NCBI GenBank assembly: GCA_019637095.1
Contig: JAHBWG010000011.1
Location: 87,093 to 151,092, forward strand
Source: Sandaracinaceae bacterium
Lineage (GTDB): Bacteria; Myxococcota_A; Polyangia; Polyangiales; Sandaracinaceae
DNA length: 64,000 nucleotides
Reading direction: 5' to 3'
The first letter of the stretch is position 1; each line of letters starts with the position of its first letter. Of the stretch, positions 35,420 through 45,659 are shown piece by piece. Made by a program: the position numbers and the translations under genes. The notes beneath the pieces were generated by a model. It saw only the letters and a program-made list of their open reading frames with translations, did no database searches and had not been told where the DNA came from.

Positions 35420-35899
35420 TCAGCGGCCCGGCGGCCGATCCACTCGCCCGCGCACGCCGGCGCGCGGTGCGCCGAGCGTGAGGCGCGGGCGCTCCGCGCG
35501 CGCGTCCGGCGCCGTGAGCGCCAGGCGCGTCGAGGCCTCGGCGGCGGCGCTGGTGGCGTCGCGCGCGTGAGGGCCGTCGTAGGGAGCGGAGTCGCGGGGC
35601 CAGCACCGCGGGTCGTCGGCGCTCACGCACCACGGCACCTCGCCGCCTTCGCGGCGGACGAGGATCGGCGCGTCGGGCGCGGGCTCCTCCTCCACCGCGA
35701 GCTCCTCGCTCGTGAGCGTCGAGCCGTCCGAGGAGAAGAACGGACCGACCTCGACGCTCTCGAGGAAGCGCGGCTCCCGCGGCGCGAGCACCATCTGCGG
35801 CGGCAGGCACATGCAGTCGTCCGCCCGCGCGCTGGCCGGAGCCAGCGCAGGCACTACCATGGCTGCGAGCGCAGCCGCGGCGACGAGGGAAGCACGCAT
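35420..35899 (-). CDS. Small exported protein of unknown function
   Basis: A 159-residue protein with a signal peptide (ASLVAAAALAAMVVPALAPASARA). The mature part starts with a CMC cysteine pair and has a second pair around WCVSADDPRCWP; the rest is Pro/Arg/Ala-rich without a recognised domain. Its ATG overlaps the rsmG ATG on the other strand inside the palindrome CATG, so the two genes are divergent with their 5' ends superimposed. Confidence 0.65.
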   Translation of the reverse strand: MRASLVAAAALAAMVVPALAPASARADDCMCLPPQMVLAPREPRFLESVEVGPFFSSDGSTLTSEELAVEEEPAPDAPILVRREGGEVPWCVSADDPRCWPRDSAPYDGPHARDATSAAAEASTRLALTAPDARAERPRLTLGAPRAGVRGRVDRPPGR

Positions 35900-36521
35900 G
35901 GACGAGCGAGAGCCCCGGGAGTCTACAGCCAACCCCTCCGAGGGCAAGACCTCGTGCATCCGGGCGCGCCTCGACCCGCTCGAGCCCGGCTGGGGGCGCT
36001 ACGACGCGCTCGTCGCGACCTGGGGCGCGCGCATCGATCTGACCGGGGCGCGGACCGCGCGCGCGCGGGCCGAGATCCTGTTCGCCGACGCGGTCGTGCT
36101 CGACGACCCGGCGCTCGTGCCGCCAGGGACGCGCCTGATCGACGTCGGCGCGGGGGTCGGCGCGCCGACGATCCCGCTCTTGCTCGCCCGGCCCGATCTG
36201 TCCGCGACGCTGCTCGAGCCCCGGCGGCGCCGCGTCGCGTTCCTGCGCACCGCCGTCGGCTCGCTCGATCTGGTCGGGCGCTGCCGCGTGATCGAGGGGC
36301 GGCTCGAGGACGCGCCGATCGAGGGCGCGCCGTTCGATCTCGCGCTCAGCCGCGCGACGTTCGCGCCCGAGGAGTGGCTCCGGCGCGCGCGCGCGCTCGC
36401 GCCGCGCGCGATCGCGATGGTCGCGGGCGATCCGCTGCCCGACGGAGAGCGGCTCGCGGAGCGCCACTACCGCACGCCCTACTCCGGCGCACCCCGCGCG
36501 CTCGCGCTCTACGCGCTCTGA
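35898..36521 (+). CDS. rsmG: 16S rRNA (guanine(527)-N7)-methyltransferase RsmG
   Basis: A 207-residue SAM-dependent methyltransferase. It shows the RsmG plan: YDALVATWGARIDLTGARTA (substrate helix region), SAM motif LIDVGAGVGAPTIPLLLARPD, then RRRRVAFLRTAVGSLDL and the VIEGRLEDAP strand. It methylates G527 of 16S rRNA. The ATG at 35898 has GAGGGAAG upstream as ribosome-binding site. In many bacteria rsmG lies in the same replication-origin neighbourhood as rpmH-yidC-jag, which follow here. Lower similarity in the C-terminal half makes a related methyltransferase possible. Confidence 0.82.
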   Translation: MDEREPRESTANPSEGKTSCIRARLDPLEPGWGRYDALVATWGARIDLTGARTARARAEILFADAVVLDDPALVPPGTRLIDVGAGVGAPTIPLLLARPDLSATLLEPRRRRVAFLRTAVGSLDLVGRCRVIEGRLEDAPIEGAPFDLALSRATFAPEEWLRRARALAPRAIAMVAGDPLPDGERLAERHYRTPYSGAPRALALYAL

Positions 36522-36646
36522 CGCCACGCGCCACGCCGCGAGGCGCGCGAAGGAGAGGAGCTCGCGCCAAGACGCGACGACGCCGAGGACGCCGCGATCC
36601 GTGGCGACCCGCCCGTCGCGGCGGCGGGCACGCAATGCGAGCCAAC

Positions 36647-37366
36647 TCAGCGGCGACGATCGCGATCGTCGTCGTCGCGTGGGCCGCGATCGCGGTCGTC
36701 GTCGCGGCTCGGGCGATCGCGGTCGGCGTCGCGCCCGCCGCGGTCTGCGTCGCGGCCCCCGCGGTCCCGATCGCGCCGCCGGTCTCCGCCGCCGCCGCCG
36801 CGACCGCCCCCGCCGCCGCGGCTGCCCGCGGACGGGATGATCTGGATGCGGCGGCCGAGGCCCTCGCCGTTGCTCTTGGTCGTCACGCCGGGGAACTTCG
36901 CGAGCGAGAGGTGCACGAGCCGCCGATCGCGCGCCGGCATCGGCGAGAGCGTGATCGTGCGGCCCTGCTCCACGGCCCGCTTCGCCTCGCGTCGCGCCAT
37001 GCTCACGAGGCTCTTCTCGTAGCGCTCGCGGTAGTCCCCGCTGTCGACCACGATGTGACGCCGGCTCTCGGGGAACCGGTTCACGATCTTGTTCACGAGG
37101 AACTGCAGCGCGTCGAGCGTCTGCCCCTTCTTGCCGATCGCGCGGCCCGCGTCGGGGCCGGTCACGTCGAGCACGATGCTCTCGTCGTCGTCCGAGCGGA
37201 CCTCGACGCGCGCGTCGAGATCCATCCGCGACAGGATCCCTTCGAGGATCTCCTGCGCGTAGTCGGCCTTGCCGTCCTCGTCGTCGTCGTCCCGGGGCTC
37301 CTCGACACCCACCAGGAGCGCGCCCTCGCGGGGCGCTCCCTCACGCTTCTCTTCACGCTCGTCCAC
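36647..37366 (-). CDS. jag: Jag/KhpB RNA-binding protein (KH-R3H) with charged tail
   Basis: A 239-residue protein. The KH domain is at about residues 60-125 (GPDAGRAIGKKGQTLDALQFLV) and the R3H domain at about 130-190 (DYRERYEKSLVSMARREAKRA ... RRLVHLSLAKFPGV). The first 40 residues are acidic and replace the usual Jag-N domain. The last 50 residues are a repetitive Gly/Arg/Asp tail (GGGGGRGGGGG, then RDRDRGGRDADRGGRDADRD), probably disordered and RNA-binding. It overlaps yidC by 14 bp and is the last gene of the rpmH operon. Confidence 0.92.
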   Translation of the reverse strand: MDEREEKREGAPREGALLVGVEEPRDDDDEDGKADYAQEILEGILSRMDLDARVEVRSDDDESIVLDVTGPDAGRAIGKKGQTLDALQFLVNKIVNRFPESRRHIVVDSGDYRERYEKSLVSMARREAKRAVEQGRTITLSPMPARDRRLVHLSLAKFPGVTTKSNGEGLGRRIQIIPSAGSRGGGGGRGGGGGDRRRDRDRGGRDADRGGRDADRDRPSRDDDRDRGPRDDDDRDRRR

Positions 37367-39164
37367 GACGTACCCTCCGCTTGCGCCGCGGGCGGCGCTT
37401 GTTCCCGTCGGAGCCGTCGTCGGGCCCCTCCTCGAGCTCTTCCTCGTCCTCGGTGGCCGCCGCCTGGATCGGGCCCGCCGCCTCGACCTCGCGCTGCAGC
37501 CGATGCTCGTTCAGCCGCATCTGCGCGATGCCCAGGGCCGAGTTCGTCAGCATGTAGAGGCACAGGCCGCTCGGCAGGAAGAGCATGAAGCCCGTGATCA
37601 TCACGGGCATGAAGTAGAGCATCATCTTGGCCTGCGTCGGGTCCATCGACGTCGGGCTCAGCCGCTGCTGCAGGTGCATCAGGACGCCGAGCGCGAGCGG
37701 CAAGACGTAGTACGGGTCCGGCGCCGAGAGGTCGGTCAGCCAGCCGTAGAACGGCATGTGGTACAGCTCGATGTTCGTCGACAGCGACGTGTAGAGCGCC
37801 CACCACACCGGGAGCTGCACGAGCGAAGGCAAGCACCCCGCGAGCGGGTTGATCTTGTGCTTGCGGTAGAGCTCCATCGTGGCCGCGCCCTTCTTCTCGG
37901 CGTCGTCCTTGTAGAGCTCGTTGATGCGCTCCATCTCCGGCTTGAGGCGACGCATCTTCGCCATCGAGGAGAAGCTCAGGTTCGTCAGCGGGAAGAGCAG
38001 CAGCCGCAGGACGAGCGTGAGCAGGATGATCGCGAGGCCCCAGTTCGGGATGTACTCGTGGATGAGCGTGAGCACGCGCGCGAACTGGCTCGCGATGAGC
38101 GCGAAGAACCCGAGGTCGATCATCTCGGGCAGGCGGTGGCCCGCGAGCTGGAGCGCGTCGGGGTCCTTCGGGCCGAAGTAGCCGAGCGTCCGGTACGTCT
38201 GCGAGGCGCCGGGCGCGAGCGCCTCCCAGCCGTAGAGCAGGCGCGTCCGGAACAGCGTCCCGACGGGATCGCCGGCCGGGCGGTTCTGCGCCCAGAGCGC
38301 GCAGCGCGCGGCCGGCGAGCCGGTCTCCGCCGCGAGCGCCTGCACGAAGTAGACGTTCTCGACCGCGGCGACGTGGACGTCCCCGTTGCCGTAGCCGTGC
38401 TCGCCGTCGTCGGTGAGCTTGTCGCGGTCCTTGCGCTCCGTCTCCTCGCCGTGGACGCAGACCCCGCTCGAGATCGCGGCGCTGCGCGACGCGAAGAACC
38501 CGCCCGACTCGTCCTCGCGCTCGACCCAGTGCCACACCTCGAGCTCGAGGCGCACGGTGCGCTCGTAGTCGGCGGTGTTGCGCACCTCGACGGTGTGCCA
38601 GAGCTGGTAGCGCCCCTCGCCCGCGAGGAAGCTCCGCACGATCCGCAGGCCGTCGCCCGACCAGCGCAGCCGCACCTCGCGCTCGGAGACCTGCTCGAGC
38701 TCCCACACCGCGTCGTCGGGCACGTTCGCCCCGCCGAGCTGCATGCGCAGCGACTCGTAGCGCTCGAGCGGATCGTAGCCGCGCCGCGGGTGGCCGGGCG
38801 TGCTCGTCGACAGGACGTCGAGCGGGTTGCCCTCCTCGTCGGTGAAGCGCGGGTCGCCGGTGATGCGGAACGACGTGACGCCGCCGCCGAGGTTGTCGAT
38901 CTCGGCGGTGAACTGGTCCGTCACGATGGTGCCGACGGCGCGGGCGGCCTCGCGCTCCGCGACGGAGCGCGCCGGCGGGGCGCTCGCCGGCTCGGCGCCC
39001 TGCGGGCTCGCTCCGGTGCTCGCTCCGCTGCTCTCGGTGCTCGCTTCGGTGCTCCCCTCCTCGGTCGGCGCGGTGCCGAGCAGATCGGTGCCGAGGAAGT
39101 AGAGGACCGCGACGCCGACGGCGACGACGGCGAGGGCGAGCATGCGCCGGGTGTTATCTTCCAT
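37353..39164 (-). CDS. yidC: Membrane protein insertase YidC
   Basis: A 603-residue Gram-negative-type YidC. It begins with a membrane segment ([19 protein letters not shown]), then the large periplasmic beta-domain (about 60-370), then the conserved insertase core: [60 protein letters not shown] and [19 protein letters not shown]. It inserts proteins into the inner membrane with or without SecYEG. It overlaps yidD by 11 bp and jag by 14 bp, so the operon is tightly packed. Confidence 0.97.
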   Translation of the reverse strand: MEDNTRRMLALAVVAVGVAVLYFLGTDLLGTAPTEEGSTEASTESSGASTGASPQGAEPASAPPARSVAEREAARAVGTIVTDQFTAEIDNLGGGVTSFRITGDPRFTDEEGNPLDVLSTSTPGHPRRGYDPLERYESLRMQLGGANVPDDAVWELEQVSEREVRLRWSGDGLRIVRSFLAGEGRYQLWHTVEVRNTADYERTVRLELEVWHWVEREDESGGFFASRSAAISSGVCVHGEETERKDRDKLTDDGEHGYGNGDVHVAAVENVYFVQALAAETGSPAARCALWAQNRPAGDPVGTLFRTRLLYGWEALAPGASQTYRTLGYFGPKDPDALQLAGHRLPEMIDLGFFALIASQFARVLTLIHEYIPNWGLAIILLTLVLRLLLFPLTNLSFSSMAKMRRLKPEMERINELYKDDAEKKGAATMELYRKHKINPLAGCLPSLVQLPVWWALYTSLSTNIELYHMPFYGWLTDLSAPDPYYVLPLALGVLMHLQQRLSPTSMDPTQAKMMLYFMPVMITGFMLFLPSGLCLYMLTNSALGIAQMRLNEHRLQREVEAAGPIQAAATEDEEELEEGPDDGSDGNKRRPRRKRRVRRGRA

Positions 39165-39435
39165 CGGACTCGGGCTCGGGCGGAGGATCGAACCCGCCGG
39201 GGTGGAAGGGGTGGCAGCGGGCGATCCGCCGGAGGCCCAGCCAGCCTCCGCGGAGCGCGCCGAAGCGCTCGATGCACGTCGCGGTGTAGCGCGAGCACGA
39301 CGGATGGAAGCGGCACACGCTGCCGATCAGCGGCGAGAGCGTCCACCAATACACGCGGATGAGCACGAGCAACACGAACGCGAGCGGGCCGGTGCCGGCG
39401 CGGAGGGCGTAGGTCGCGGGCGGGCTCTGGGTCAC
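39154..39435 (-). CDS. yidD: Membrane protein insertion efficiency factor YidD
   Basis: A 93-residue protein. The family motif [22 protein letters not shown] and [17 protein letters not shown] are both present, with an N-terminal hydrophobic segment ([14 protein letters not shown]). YidD helps YidC-dependent membrane insertion. It follows rnpA by 7 bp and overlaps yidC. Confidence 0.95.
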   Translation of the reverse strand: MTQSPPATYALRAGTGPLAFVLLVLIRVYWWTLSPLIGSVCRFHPSCSRYTATCIERFGALRGGWLGLRRIARCHPFHPGGFDPPPEPESDGR

Positions 39436-39442
39436 GCGAGGG

Positions 39443-39802
39443 TCACGGGGCGGAGAGGGGAGGGAGGAGCGAGGTCATGCGGCGGCGTGCGCGGGCGAGC
39501 TCGGCGCGGACGTCCTCGTAACCGAGCGCAGGCGCGCCCGATTTCGCGATGACCACGACGTCGCACCCCTCGGGGAACATGTGACGGTTACGCCGAAACA
39601 CCTCTCGCACCAATCGCTTCACTCGATTTCGCTGGACGGCGTTGCCGACGCGCCGCGTGACGGTCACGCCGATCCGACTCGGGGCACCCGGGTCCGCGCG
39701 GCGACGCATCGTGACGACGAAGTGCGCGGTGTGGACGCGCGCTCCGTCGTGCTGGACCGCGAGGAACTCGGCACGCCGCCGGAGCCGGTGATCGCGCGGG
39801 AG
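39443..39802 (-). CDS. rnpA: Ribonuclease P protein component (no standard start codon)
   Basis: The family signature [28 protein letters not shown] is clear (in parts: [27 protein letters not shown]), so this is the RNase P protein that assists tRNA 5' processing. The first ATG in frame (39709) would give an 88-residue protein lacking the conserved N-terminus. Upstream in the same frame the sequence reads [17 protein letters not shown] and RVHTAHFVV, typical RnpA residues, so the real protein begins at least near 39800. No ATG, GTG, TTG or CTG occurs in frame from there back through rpmH. The feature is drawn to a CTC at 39802 as a minimum; a rare start codon, a longer N-terminus or a sequence error are all possible. 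Confidence 0.85.
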   Translation of the reverse strand, partial: LPRDHRLRRRAEFLAVQHDGARVHTAHFVVTMRRRADPGAPSRIGVTVTRRVGNAVQRNRVKRLVREVFRRNRHMFPEGCDVVVIAKSGAPALGYEDVRAELARARRRMTSLLPPLSAP

Positions 39803-39834
39803 CGCCTCGCCGTGCTCGGTCGTGGCCGGCTCCG

Positions 39835-39984
39835 CTACTTCTTGTAGGTGGTGACGGCCAACCGCTTGCGGCCCTTGGCGCGGCGGCGCGACAGGACCGA
39901 GCGACCGGCCGCGGTCTTCATGCGGGCGCGGAAACCGTGGGTCCTGAGGCGTCGAGTGCGGTGGGGTTGGTAGGTGCGCTTCAC
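39835..39984 (-). CDS. rpmH: 50S ribosomal protein L34
   Basis: A 49-residue L34, standard length, with [20 protein letters not shown] and [21 protein letters not shown]. The GTG at 39984 gives the family N-terminus. It heads the rpmH-rnpA-yidD-yidC-jag operon. The rnpA frame is open throughout this gene in another phase. Confidence 0.96.
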   Translation of the reverse strand: MKRTYQPHRTRRLRTHGFRARMKTAAGRSVLSRRRAKGRKRLAVTTYKK

Positions 39985-40059
39985 AGCAGTCCTCCGTGCG
40001 ATACGGGGTGAAATCGGAGCTCCACGGGGACGAGGGCCCGTCCGGGGAGCGAAGGGCGC

Positions 40060-40089
40060 AAGTAAGAAGCCCGATCGCGGGCGTGTCAA
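40060..40089 (-). promoter_or_regulatory. Possible promoter of the rpmH operon
   Basis: On the minus strand TTGACA at 40089-40084 is followed 18 bp later by TTACTT (40065-40060). The -35 box is perfect, the -10 is poor. The -35 lies in the last codons of radC. It would leave a leader of about 70 bases before the GTG of rpmH. Confidence 0.45.
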
Positions 40090-40763
40090 GGCGGCGCGAG
40101 GAGGCCGGCGTCGAGGAAGCTGAAGTAGCCTTCCCGCCCGATCACCACGTGGTCGAGCAGCCGGATGCCGAGGATCTCCCCCGCGCGCGCGAGCCGGTCG
40201 GTCAGCGCGACGTCTTCGGGGCTCGGCGTCGGCTCGCCGCTCGGGTGGTTGTGCACGACGATCACGCTCGCCGCCGCCTCGCGCACGAGGGCGCGGAACA
40301 CGTCCGCCGGCACCACCGGACAGGCGGACAAGCCGCCGCGCGCGATCTCGAGCTCGCGGATCGGCCGGCTCTTCGCGTCGAGGGCGACCGCGCAGAACAG
40401 CTCCACGTCGAGGTCGGCGAGGCGCGGCCGGAACGCGGCGTCGACGTCGCGGCTCGACGAGATGCGCGCGCGCCGCTCGAGCGGCCGGGCCGTCACCCGC
40501 CGCCCGAGCTCGACCGCGGCGACGAGGCGCGCCGCCTTCGTCGGCCCGAGCCCGCTGAGCTGCTCGAGCGCGCCGGGGCCGAGCTTCGCGAGCCCGTGCA
40601 GGCCCCCGGCCTCGGCGAGCACGCGGCTCGCGAGCACGCCGACCGGGTCGCGGCTCGTGCCCGTGCCCAGGAGCAGCGCGATCAGCTCCGCGTTCGAGAG
40701 GCGGGCCGGGCCCACCGATCCGAGCCGCTCGCGCGGCCCTTCGAAAGACGTCGAGGTGTCCAT
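40086..40763 (-). CDS. radC: RadC family JAMM/MPN+ protein
   Basis: A 225-residue RadC. The N-terminal helix-hairpin-helix part ([35 protein letters not shown]) precedes a JAMM metalloprotease-like domain with [23 protein letters not shown] carrying the zinc ligands HxH and D. RadC's cellular role is unsettled despite its DNA-repair name. ATG at 40763 is chosen for the family start; the open frame begins further upstream. It precedes rpmH on the same strand. Confidence 0.92.
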   Translation of the reverse strand: MDTSTSFEGPRERLGSVGPARLSNAELIALLLGTGTSRDPVGVLASRVLAEAGGLHGLAKLGPGALEQLSGLGPTKAARLVAAVELGRRVTARPLERRARISSSRDVDAAFRPRLADLDVELFCAVALDAKSRPIRELEIARGGLSACPVVPADVFRALVREAAASVIVVHNHPSGEPTPSPEDVALTDRLARAGEILGIRLLDHVVIGREGYFSFLDAGLLAPP

Positions 40764-40874
40764 GCCGAGCCCCTCTGCACGGCCGGGGCCGGAGATCCGC
40801 TCGTGTGATCTCGCGTAGTTACGAGGGCGAAGTGGCGAAGTTGGCGCCACCCGAGCGGCGATCGCCGCCCCGCG

Positions 40875-42239
40875 GTGCTAACGAGCGGCGTGGATCGGCG
40901 GCGGCTCGCGATCGCGGGGATGTGGGTGGCGGCGCTCGGCGCGATCGCGGCGATCTACTTCACGCTCGAGCCCGCGCGCGAGGACGGGCGCACCCGCGAG
41001 GGCGGCGAGGCGCCCACGTTCGTCGCGGGCGAGCACGTCGTCGAGGGGCCGAGCCGGCTCGGGCTCGCCGTCGAGGAGGATCCGGGCGACATCGGCCACT
41101 ACCGCGGCGGCCCGCGCCACACCGGCCGCAGCCGCTTCCGCGGCCCGGCGAGCGCGCACCGCGCGTGGCGCTACGAGATCGGCGCGCGCATCTCCGCCCA
41201 GCCGGTCGTCGGCCCGGACGGGACGATCTACGTGGGCGCGCACGACCGCAACGTCCACGCGGTCGCGCCGGACGGCACCGCGCGCTGGACCGCGCGGGCG
41301 CACCACCGCGTGTGGTCGGCGGCGGCGGTCGTCGGCGACACGGTGTACGTCGGCTCCGACGCGGACGCGTTCTTCGCGCTCGACGCGGCGAGCGGCCAGA
41401 CCCGCTGGCGCGTGCGCGCCGACGGCGACGCGGACGGCGCCCCGAGCGTGCGCGGCGATCGCGTGTTCTTCTCCGCGGGCCCGCACCTCTACGCGATCAC
41501 GCGCGCGGGCGAGCTCGCGTGGCGCTTCCAAGCGCGCGGCCCCTTCTTGCTGTCGAGCCCCGCGATCGACGCCGACGGCACGCTCTACCTCGGCTCGATC
41601 GACGATCACCTCTACGCGATCGCGCCCGAAGGCCGGATGCGCTGGGCGTACGCCGCGGCCGGAGACATCAGCTCGAGCCCGGTGATCGGCGACGACGGGC
41701 TCGTCTTCTTCGGCTCCGACGACGCGCACGTGCACGCGGTGGATCGGGACGGAGCGCGGCGGTGGATGGCGCACGTCGACGGCTACGTGCGCGCGGCGGT
41801 CGCGCTCGGACGCCGCGACGACGTGATCGCCGCGGTGTACGGGCCGCGGCCCCGCGTCGTCTCGCTCGACGCGGCGAGCGGCGAGCTGCGCTGGTTCTTC
41901 CCCGTCAACCTCACCGAGTCGCCCGAGACGGGCGTCGCCTCGGGCCCGCTGGTCGATCGCGACGGCAACATCTACTTCGGTGCACACGACGACTACCTCT
42001 ACGCGCTCAGCGCCGACGGCGCGCTGCGCTGGATCCACCCGCTCGGCGGGGACGTCGACTCGGCGCCCGTGCTCAGCGCCGACGGCGTGCTCCTCGTCGG
42101 CTGCGACGACGGCTTCCTCTACGCCATCGTCGACGCGCCCGCCGGCGAGATCGACGCCGGCCAGACCGAAGCATCTGGCGCGCCCGAAGCATTCGGCGCG
42201 CCCGAAGCATCCGACACCGACCCGATCGACGAGCCCTGA
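40875..42239 (+). CDS. Membrane-anchored PQQ-like beta-propeller repeat protein
   Basis: A 454-residue protein starting with GTG; a second GTG at 40890 is possible. A membrane anchor (RLAIAGMWVAALGAIAAIYF) is followed by seven to eight PQQ-type propeller blades, seen as repeated G-xxYVGxxDxxxxAxxxxG-xxRW patterns (TIYVGAHDRNVHAVAPDG, TLYLGSIDDHLYAIAPEG, NIYFGAHDDYLYALSADG). Unlike PQQ dehydrogenases no catalytic residues are visible, so it is probably a scaffold, similar in fold to BamB. The C-terminus is a short acidic Ala/Glu/Pro tail. The 573-bp gap after it is the minisatellite region. Confidence 0.85.
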   Translation: MLTSGVDRRRLAIAGMWVAALGAIAAIYFTLEPAREDGRTREGGEAPTFVAGEHVVEGPSRLGLAVEEDPGDIGHYRGGPRHTGRSRFRGPASAHRAWRYEIGARISAQPVVGPDGTIYVGAHDRNVHAVAPDGTARWTARAHHRVWSAAAVVGDTVYVGSDADAFFALDAASGQTRWRVRADGDADGAPSVRGDRVFFSAGPHLYAITRAGELAWRFQARGPFLLSSPAIDADGTLYLGSIDDHLYAIAPEGRMRWAYAAAGDISSSPVIGDDGLVFFGSDDAHVHAVDRDGARRWMAHVDGYVRAAVALGRRDDVIAAVYGPRPRVVSLDAASGELRWFFPVNLTESPETGVASGPLVDRDGNIYFGAHDDYLYALSADGALRWIHPLGGDVDSAPVLSADGVLLVGCDDGFLYAIVDAPAGEIDAGQTEASGAPEAFGAPEASDTDPIDEP

Positions 42240-42369
42240 GTCGGCCGAGGAGCACGTTCCAACGTTCCAACCCTCCTCGTCTCCCCCTCTCTCCTCGTCT
42301 CCCGTGAGAACGGGAGGCGACGAGACCCGGAGCGAGGAGAGTGCGCGTTGCGTCCACGTCGCCGTTCAC

Positions 42370-42417
42370 GACCACGTCAACGACCACGTCAACGACCACG
42401 TCAACGACCACGTCAAC
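42370..42417. repeat. 12-bp tandem repeat, four copies
   Basis: Four perfect copies of gaccacgtcaac. The unit is the reverse complement of gttgacgtggtc, a shortened form of the 18-bp unit in the array downstream, so the two arrays face each other as an imperfect inverted repeat. Confidence 0.9.
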
Positions 42418-42448
42418 GCGGCGCCCTCCCGCCGCGCCGCCTCGCGAT

Positions 42449-42815
42449 CGTTGACGTGATCGTGATCGTTGACGTGATCGTGATCGGTGACGTGAACGTG
42501 GCCGGCGACGTGAACGTGGTCGGCGACGTGAACGTGGTCGGCGACGTGAACGTGGTCGGCGACGTGAACGTGGGTCGGCGACGTGAAGTTGGTCGGCGAT
42601 GTGAACGTGGGTCGGCGACGTGAACGTGGGTCGGCGACGTGAAGGTTGGTCGGCGACGTGAAGTTGGTCGGCGACGTGAAGTTGGTCGGCGACGTGAAGT
42701 TGGTCGGCGACGTGAACGTGGTCGGCGACGTGAACGTGGTCGGCGACGTGAAGTTGGTCGGCGACGTGAACGTGGTCGGCGACGTGAAGTTGGTCGGCGA
42801 CGTGAACGTGGGTCA
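42449..42815. repeat. 18/19-bp minisatellite array
   Basis: Two copies of a gttgacgtgatcgtgatc-type unit (42449-42488) lead into 17 full units of gacgtgaacgtggtcggc or gacgtgaagttggtcggc from 42489, with a partial 18th ending at the stop of the PEGA gene. Thirteen units are 18 bp; units 5, 7, 8 and 9 have one extra base. The array therefore lies immediately 3' of the five-gene kinase operon. It yields spurious hexapeptide-repeat open frames on both strands. With the 12-bp array, no gene is supported in 42240-42812. Confidence 0.92.
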
Positions 42816-44100
42816 GAACGCGCCGTCGAGGGCGAGGGCGCCGGGGCCGAGGCGCAGGCGGGCGCGGGCGCCGGCGTCGATCGCCTCGTCGCTCGGCGCG
42901 CTCGCCCAGAGCACGACGCCGGTGCCGCCGAGCAGGACCCCGACGACGATCGTCGCGACGCTCACCCCGCGCAATACGTTTTGCATCTCTTGATCGCGCT
43001 CGAGGGTGCGACCCTCGGCCTCGTAGGCGTCGCACGCCGGGCCCCAGCCCATCTCGCGGCAGCGCGCGAGCTCCTCGTTCACGGTGAGGAGGCGGCTGTC
43101 CGTCCGCGCGATCTCCGTCTCGTTCCACGCGAGCACGCCGACCATCCCGAGGCCGACCACGCCGCCCGCGACGGTCAGGGCCATGCCGGCCGCGCGGAGC
43201 TCGCTGGCCGCGCGCTCACGCGCGGTGCGCGCGTCGAGCGTCCAGGTGAGCGCCGGCGCCACGTCGATCCCCGAGGCACCCTGGACGCGGATGGTGCCCT
43301 CGTAAGGCCGCCGATCCGTGACCTCGATCGAGACGACGTGCGCGCCGACCGGGAGCTCGAGGTCGAGGCCGAGCACGGTCTCGCCGTCGACGCGCACGAG
43401 GTAGGGCGCGTTGGGCAGGCGCAGGCGCACGCGGCCGAGGTGCTCGGGCGGGGCCGCGGGATCGCGCCGCAGCTCGAAGTGGAGCTCGACCTCCGCGCCC
43501 TCCTCGATCTCGACGCGGCGCGTCTCGGTGCGGTAGCCGGCGCGCCGCGCGGTGACGGTGTGCGCGCCGGCGCGGAGCGGCAGCGTCGCGGCGAGCGGCG
43601 TGGCCCCGACCTCGTCGCCGTCGATCTCCACGATCGTCTCGGGCAGGGTGCTCGTGATGCGGAGCGAGCCGCGCGGGACGACCTCCTCGCGCAGCTCGAC
43701 CTCGAGCCGCGTCTCCGAGCGCCCCGCGATCGCGACGGCGCGGCGCACGCTCTCGCGCCCGGCCGCGCGCAGCTCGACGAGGTGGGCGCCGGCGCTGAGC
43801 TCGATCGGCCCGTCGAGCGGCGTCGTCGCGACGTCGACGCCGTCGATCGTGAGCGTCGCGCCGCGCACGTCGGTGACGACGACGAGGTGACCGATGCGGG
43901 CCCGCTGCGCCTCGAGCGCCTGCTCGACCTCGCGCAGGCGGCGCGCGTCGATCTGCTCGCCGGCCTCCTCGAGGTAGCGCGCGTAAGCGCGGCTCGCCTC
44001 GACGGCGTGGCCGAGCGCGGCGTGGACGCGCGCCAGGTTGTAGAGGGTGGCGGGCGCGGGCGCGAGCTCGTGGGCGCGGGCGAGCTCCGCGAGCGCGGCG

Positions 44101-45648
<1,548 letters not shown>

Positions 45649-45659
45649 CGCGTCCAACG

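Noticed and set aside
39985..40085. Replication origin beside rpmH
   Set aside because: No DnaA-box-like TTATCCACA or AT-rich unwinding region is visible, and dnaA is absent; the neighbour is radC.
42370..42815. CRISPR array
   Set aside because: Units are contiguous without unique spacers and no cas gene is near.
42640..42993. Open frames encoding hexapeptide repeats (VGDVNV / HVADQL type)
   Set aside because: They are translations of the 18-bp array on both strands; the unit is a multiple of three so all frames stay open. No ribosome-binding site or non-repeat coding sequence supports a protein.
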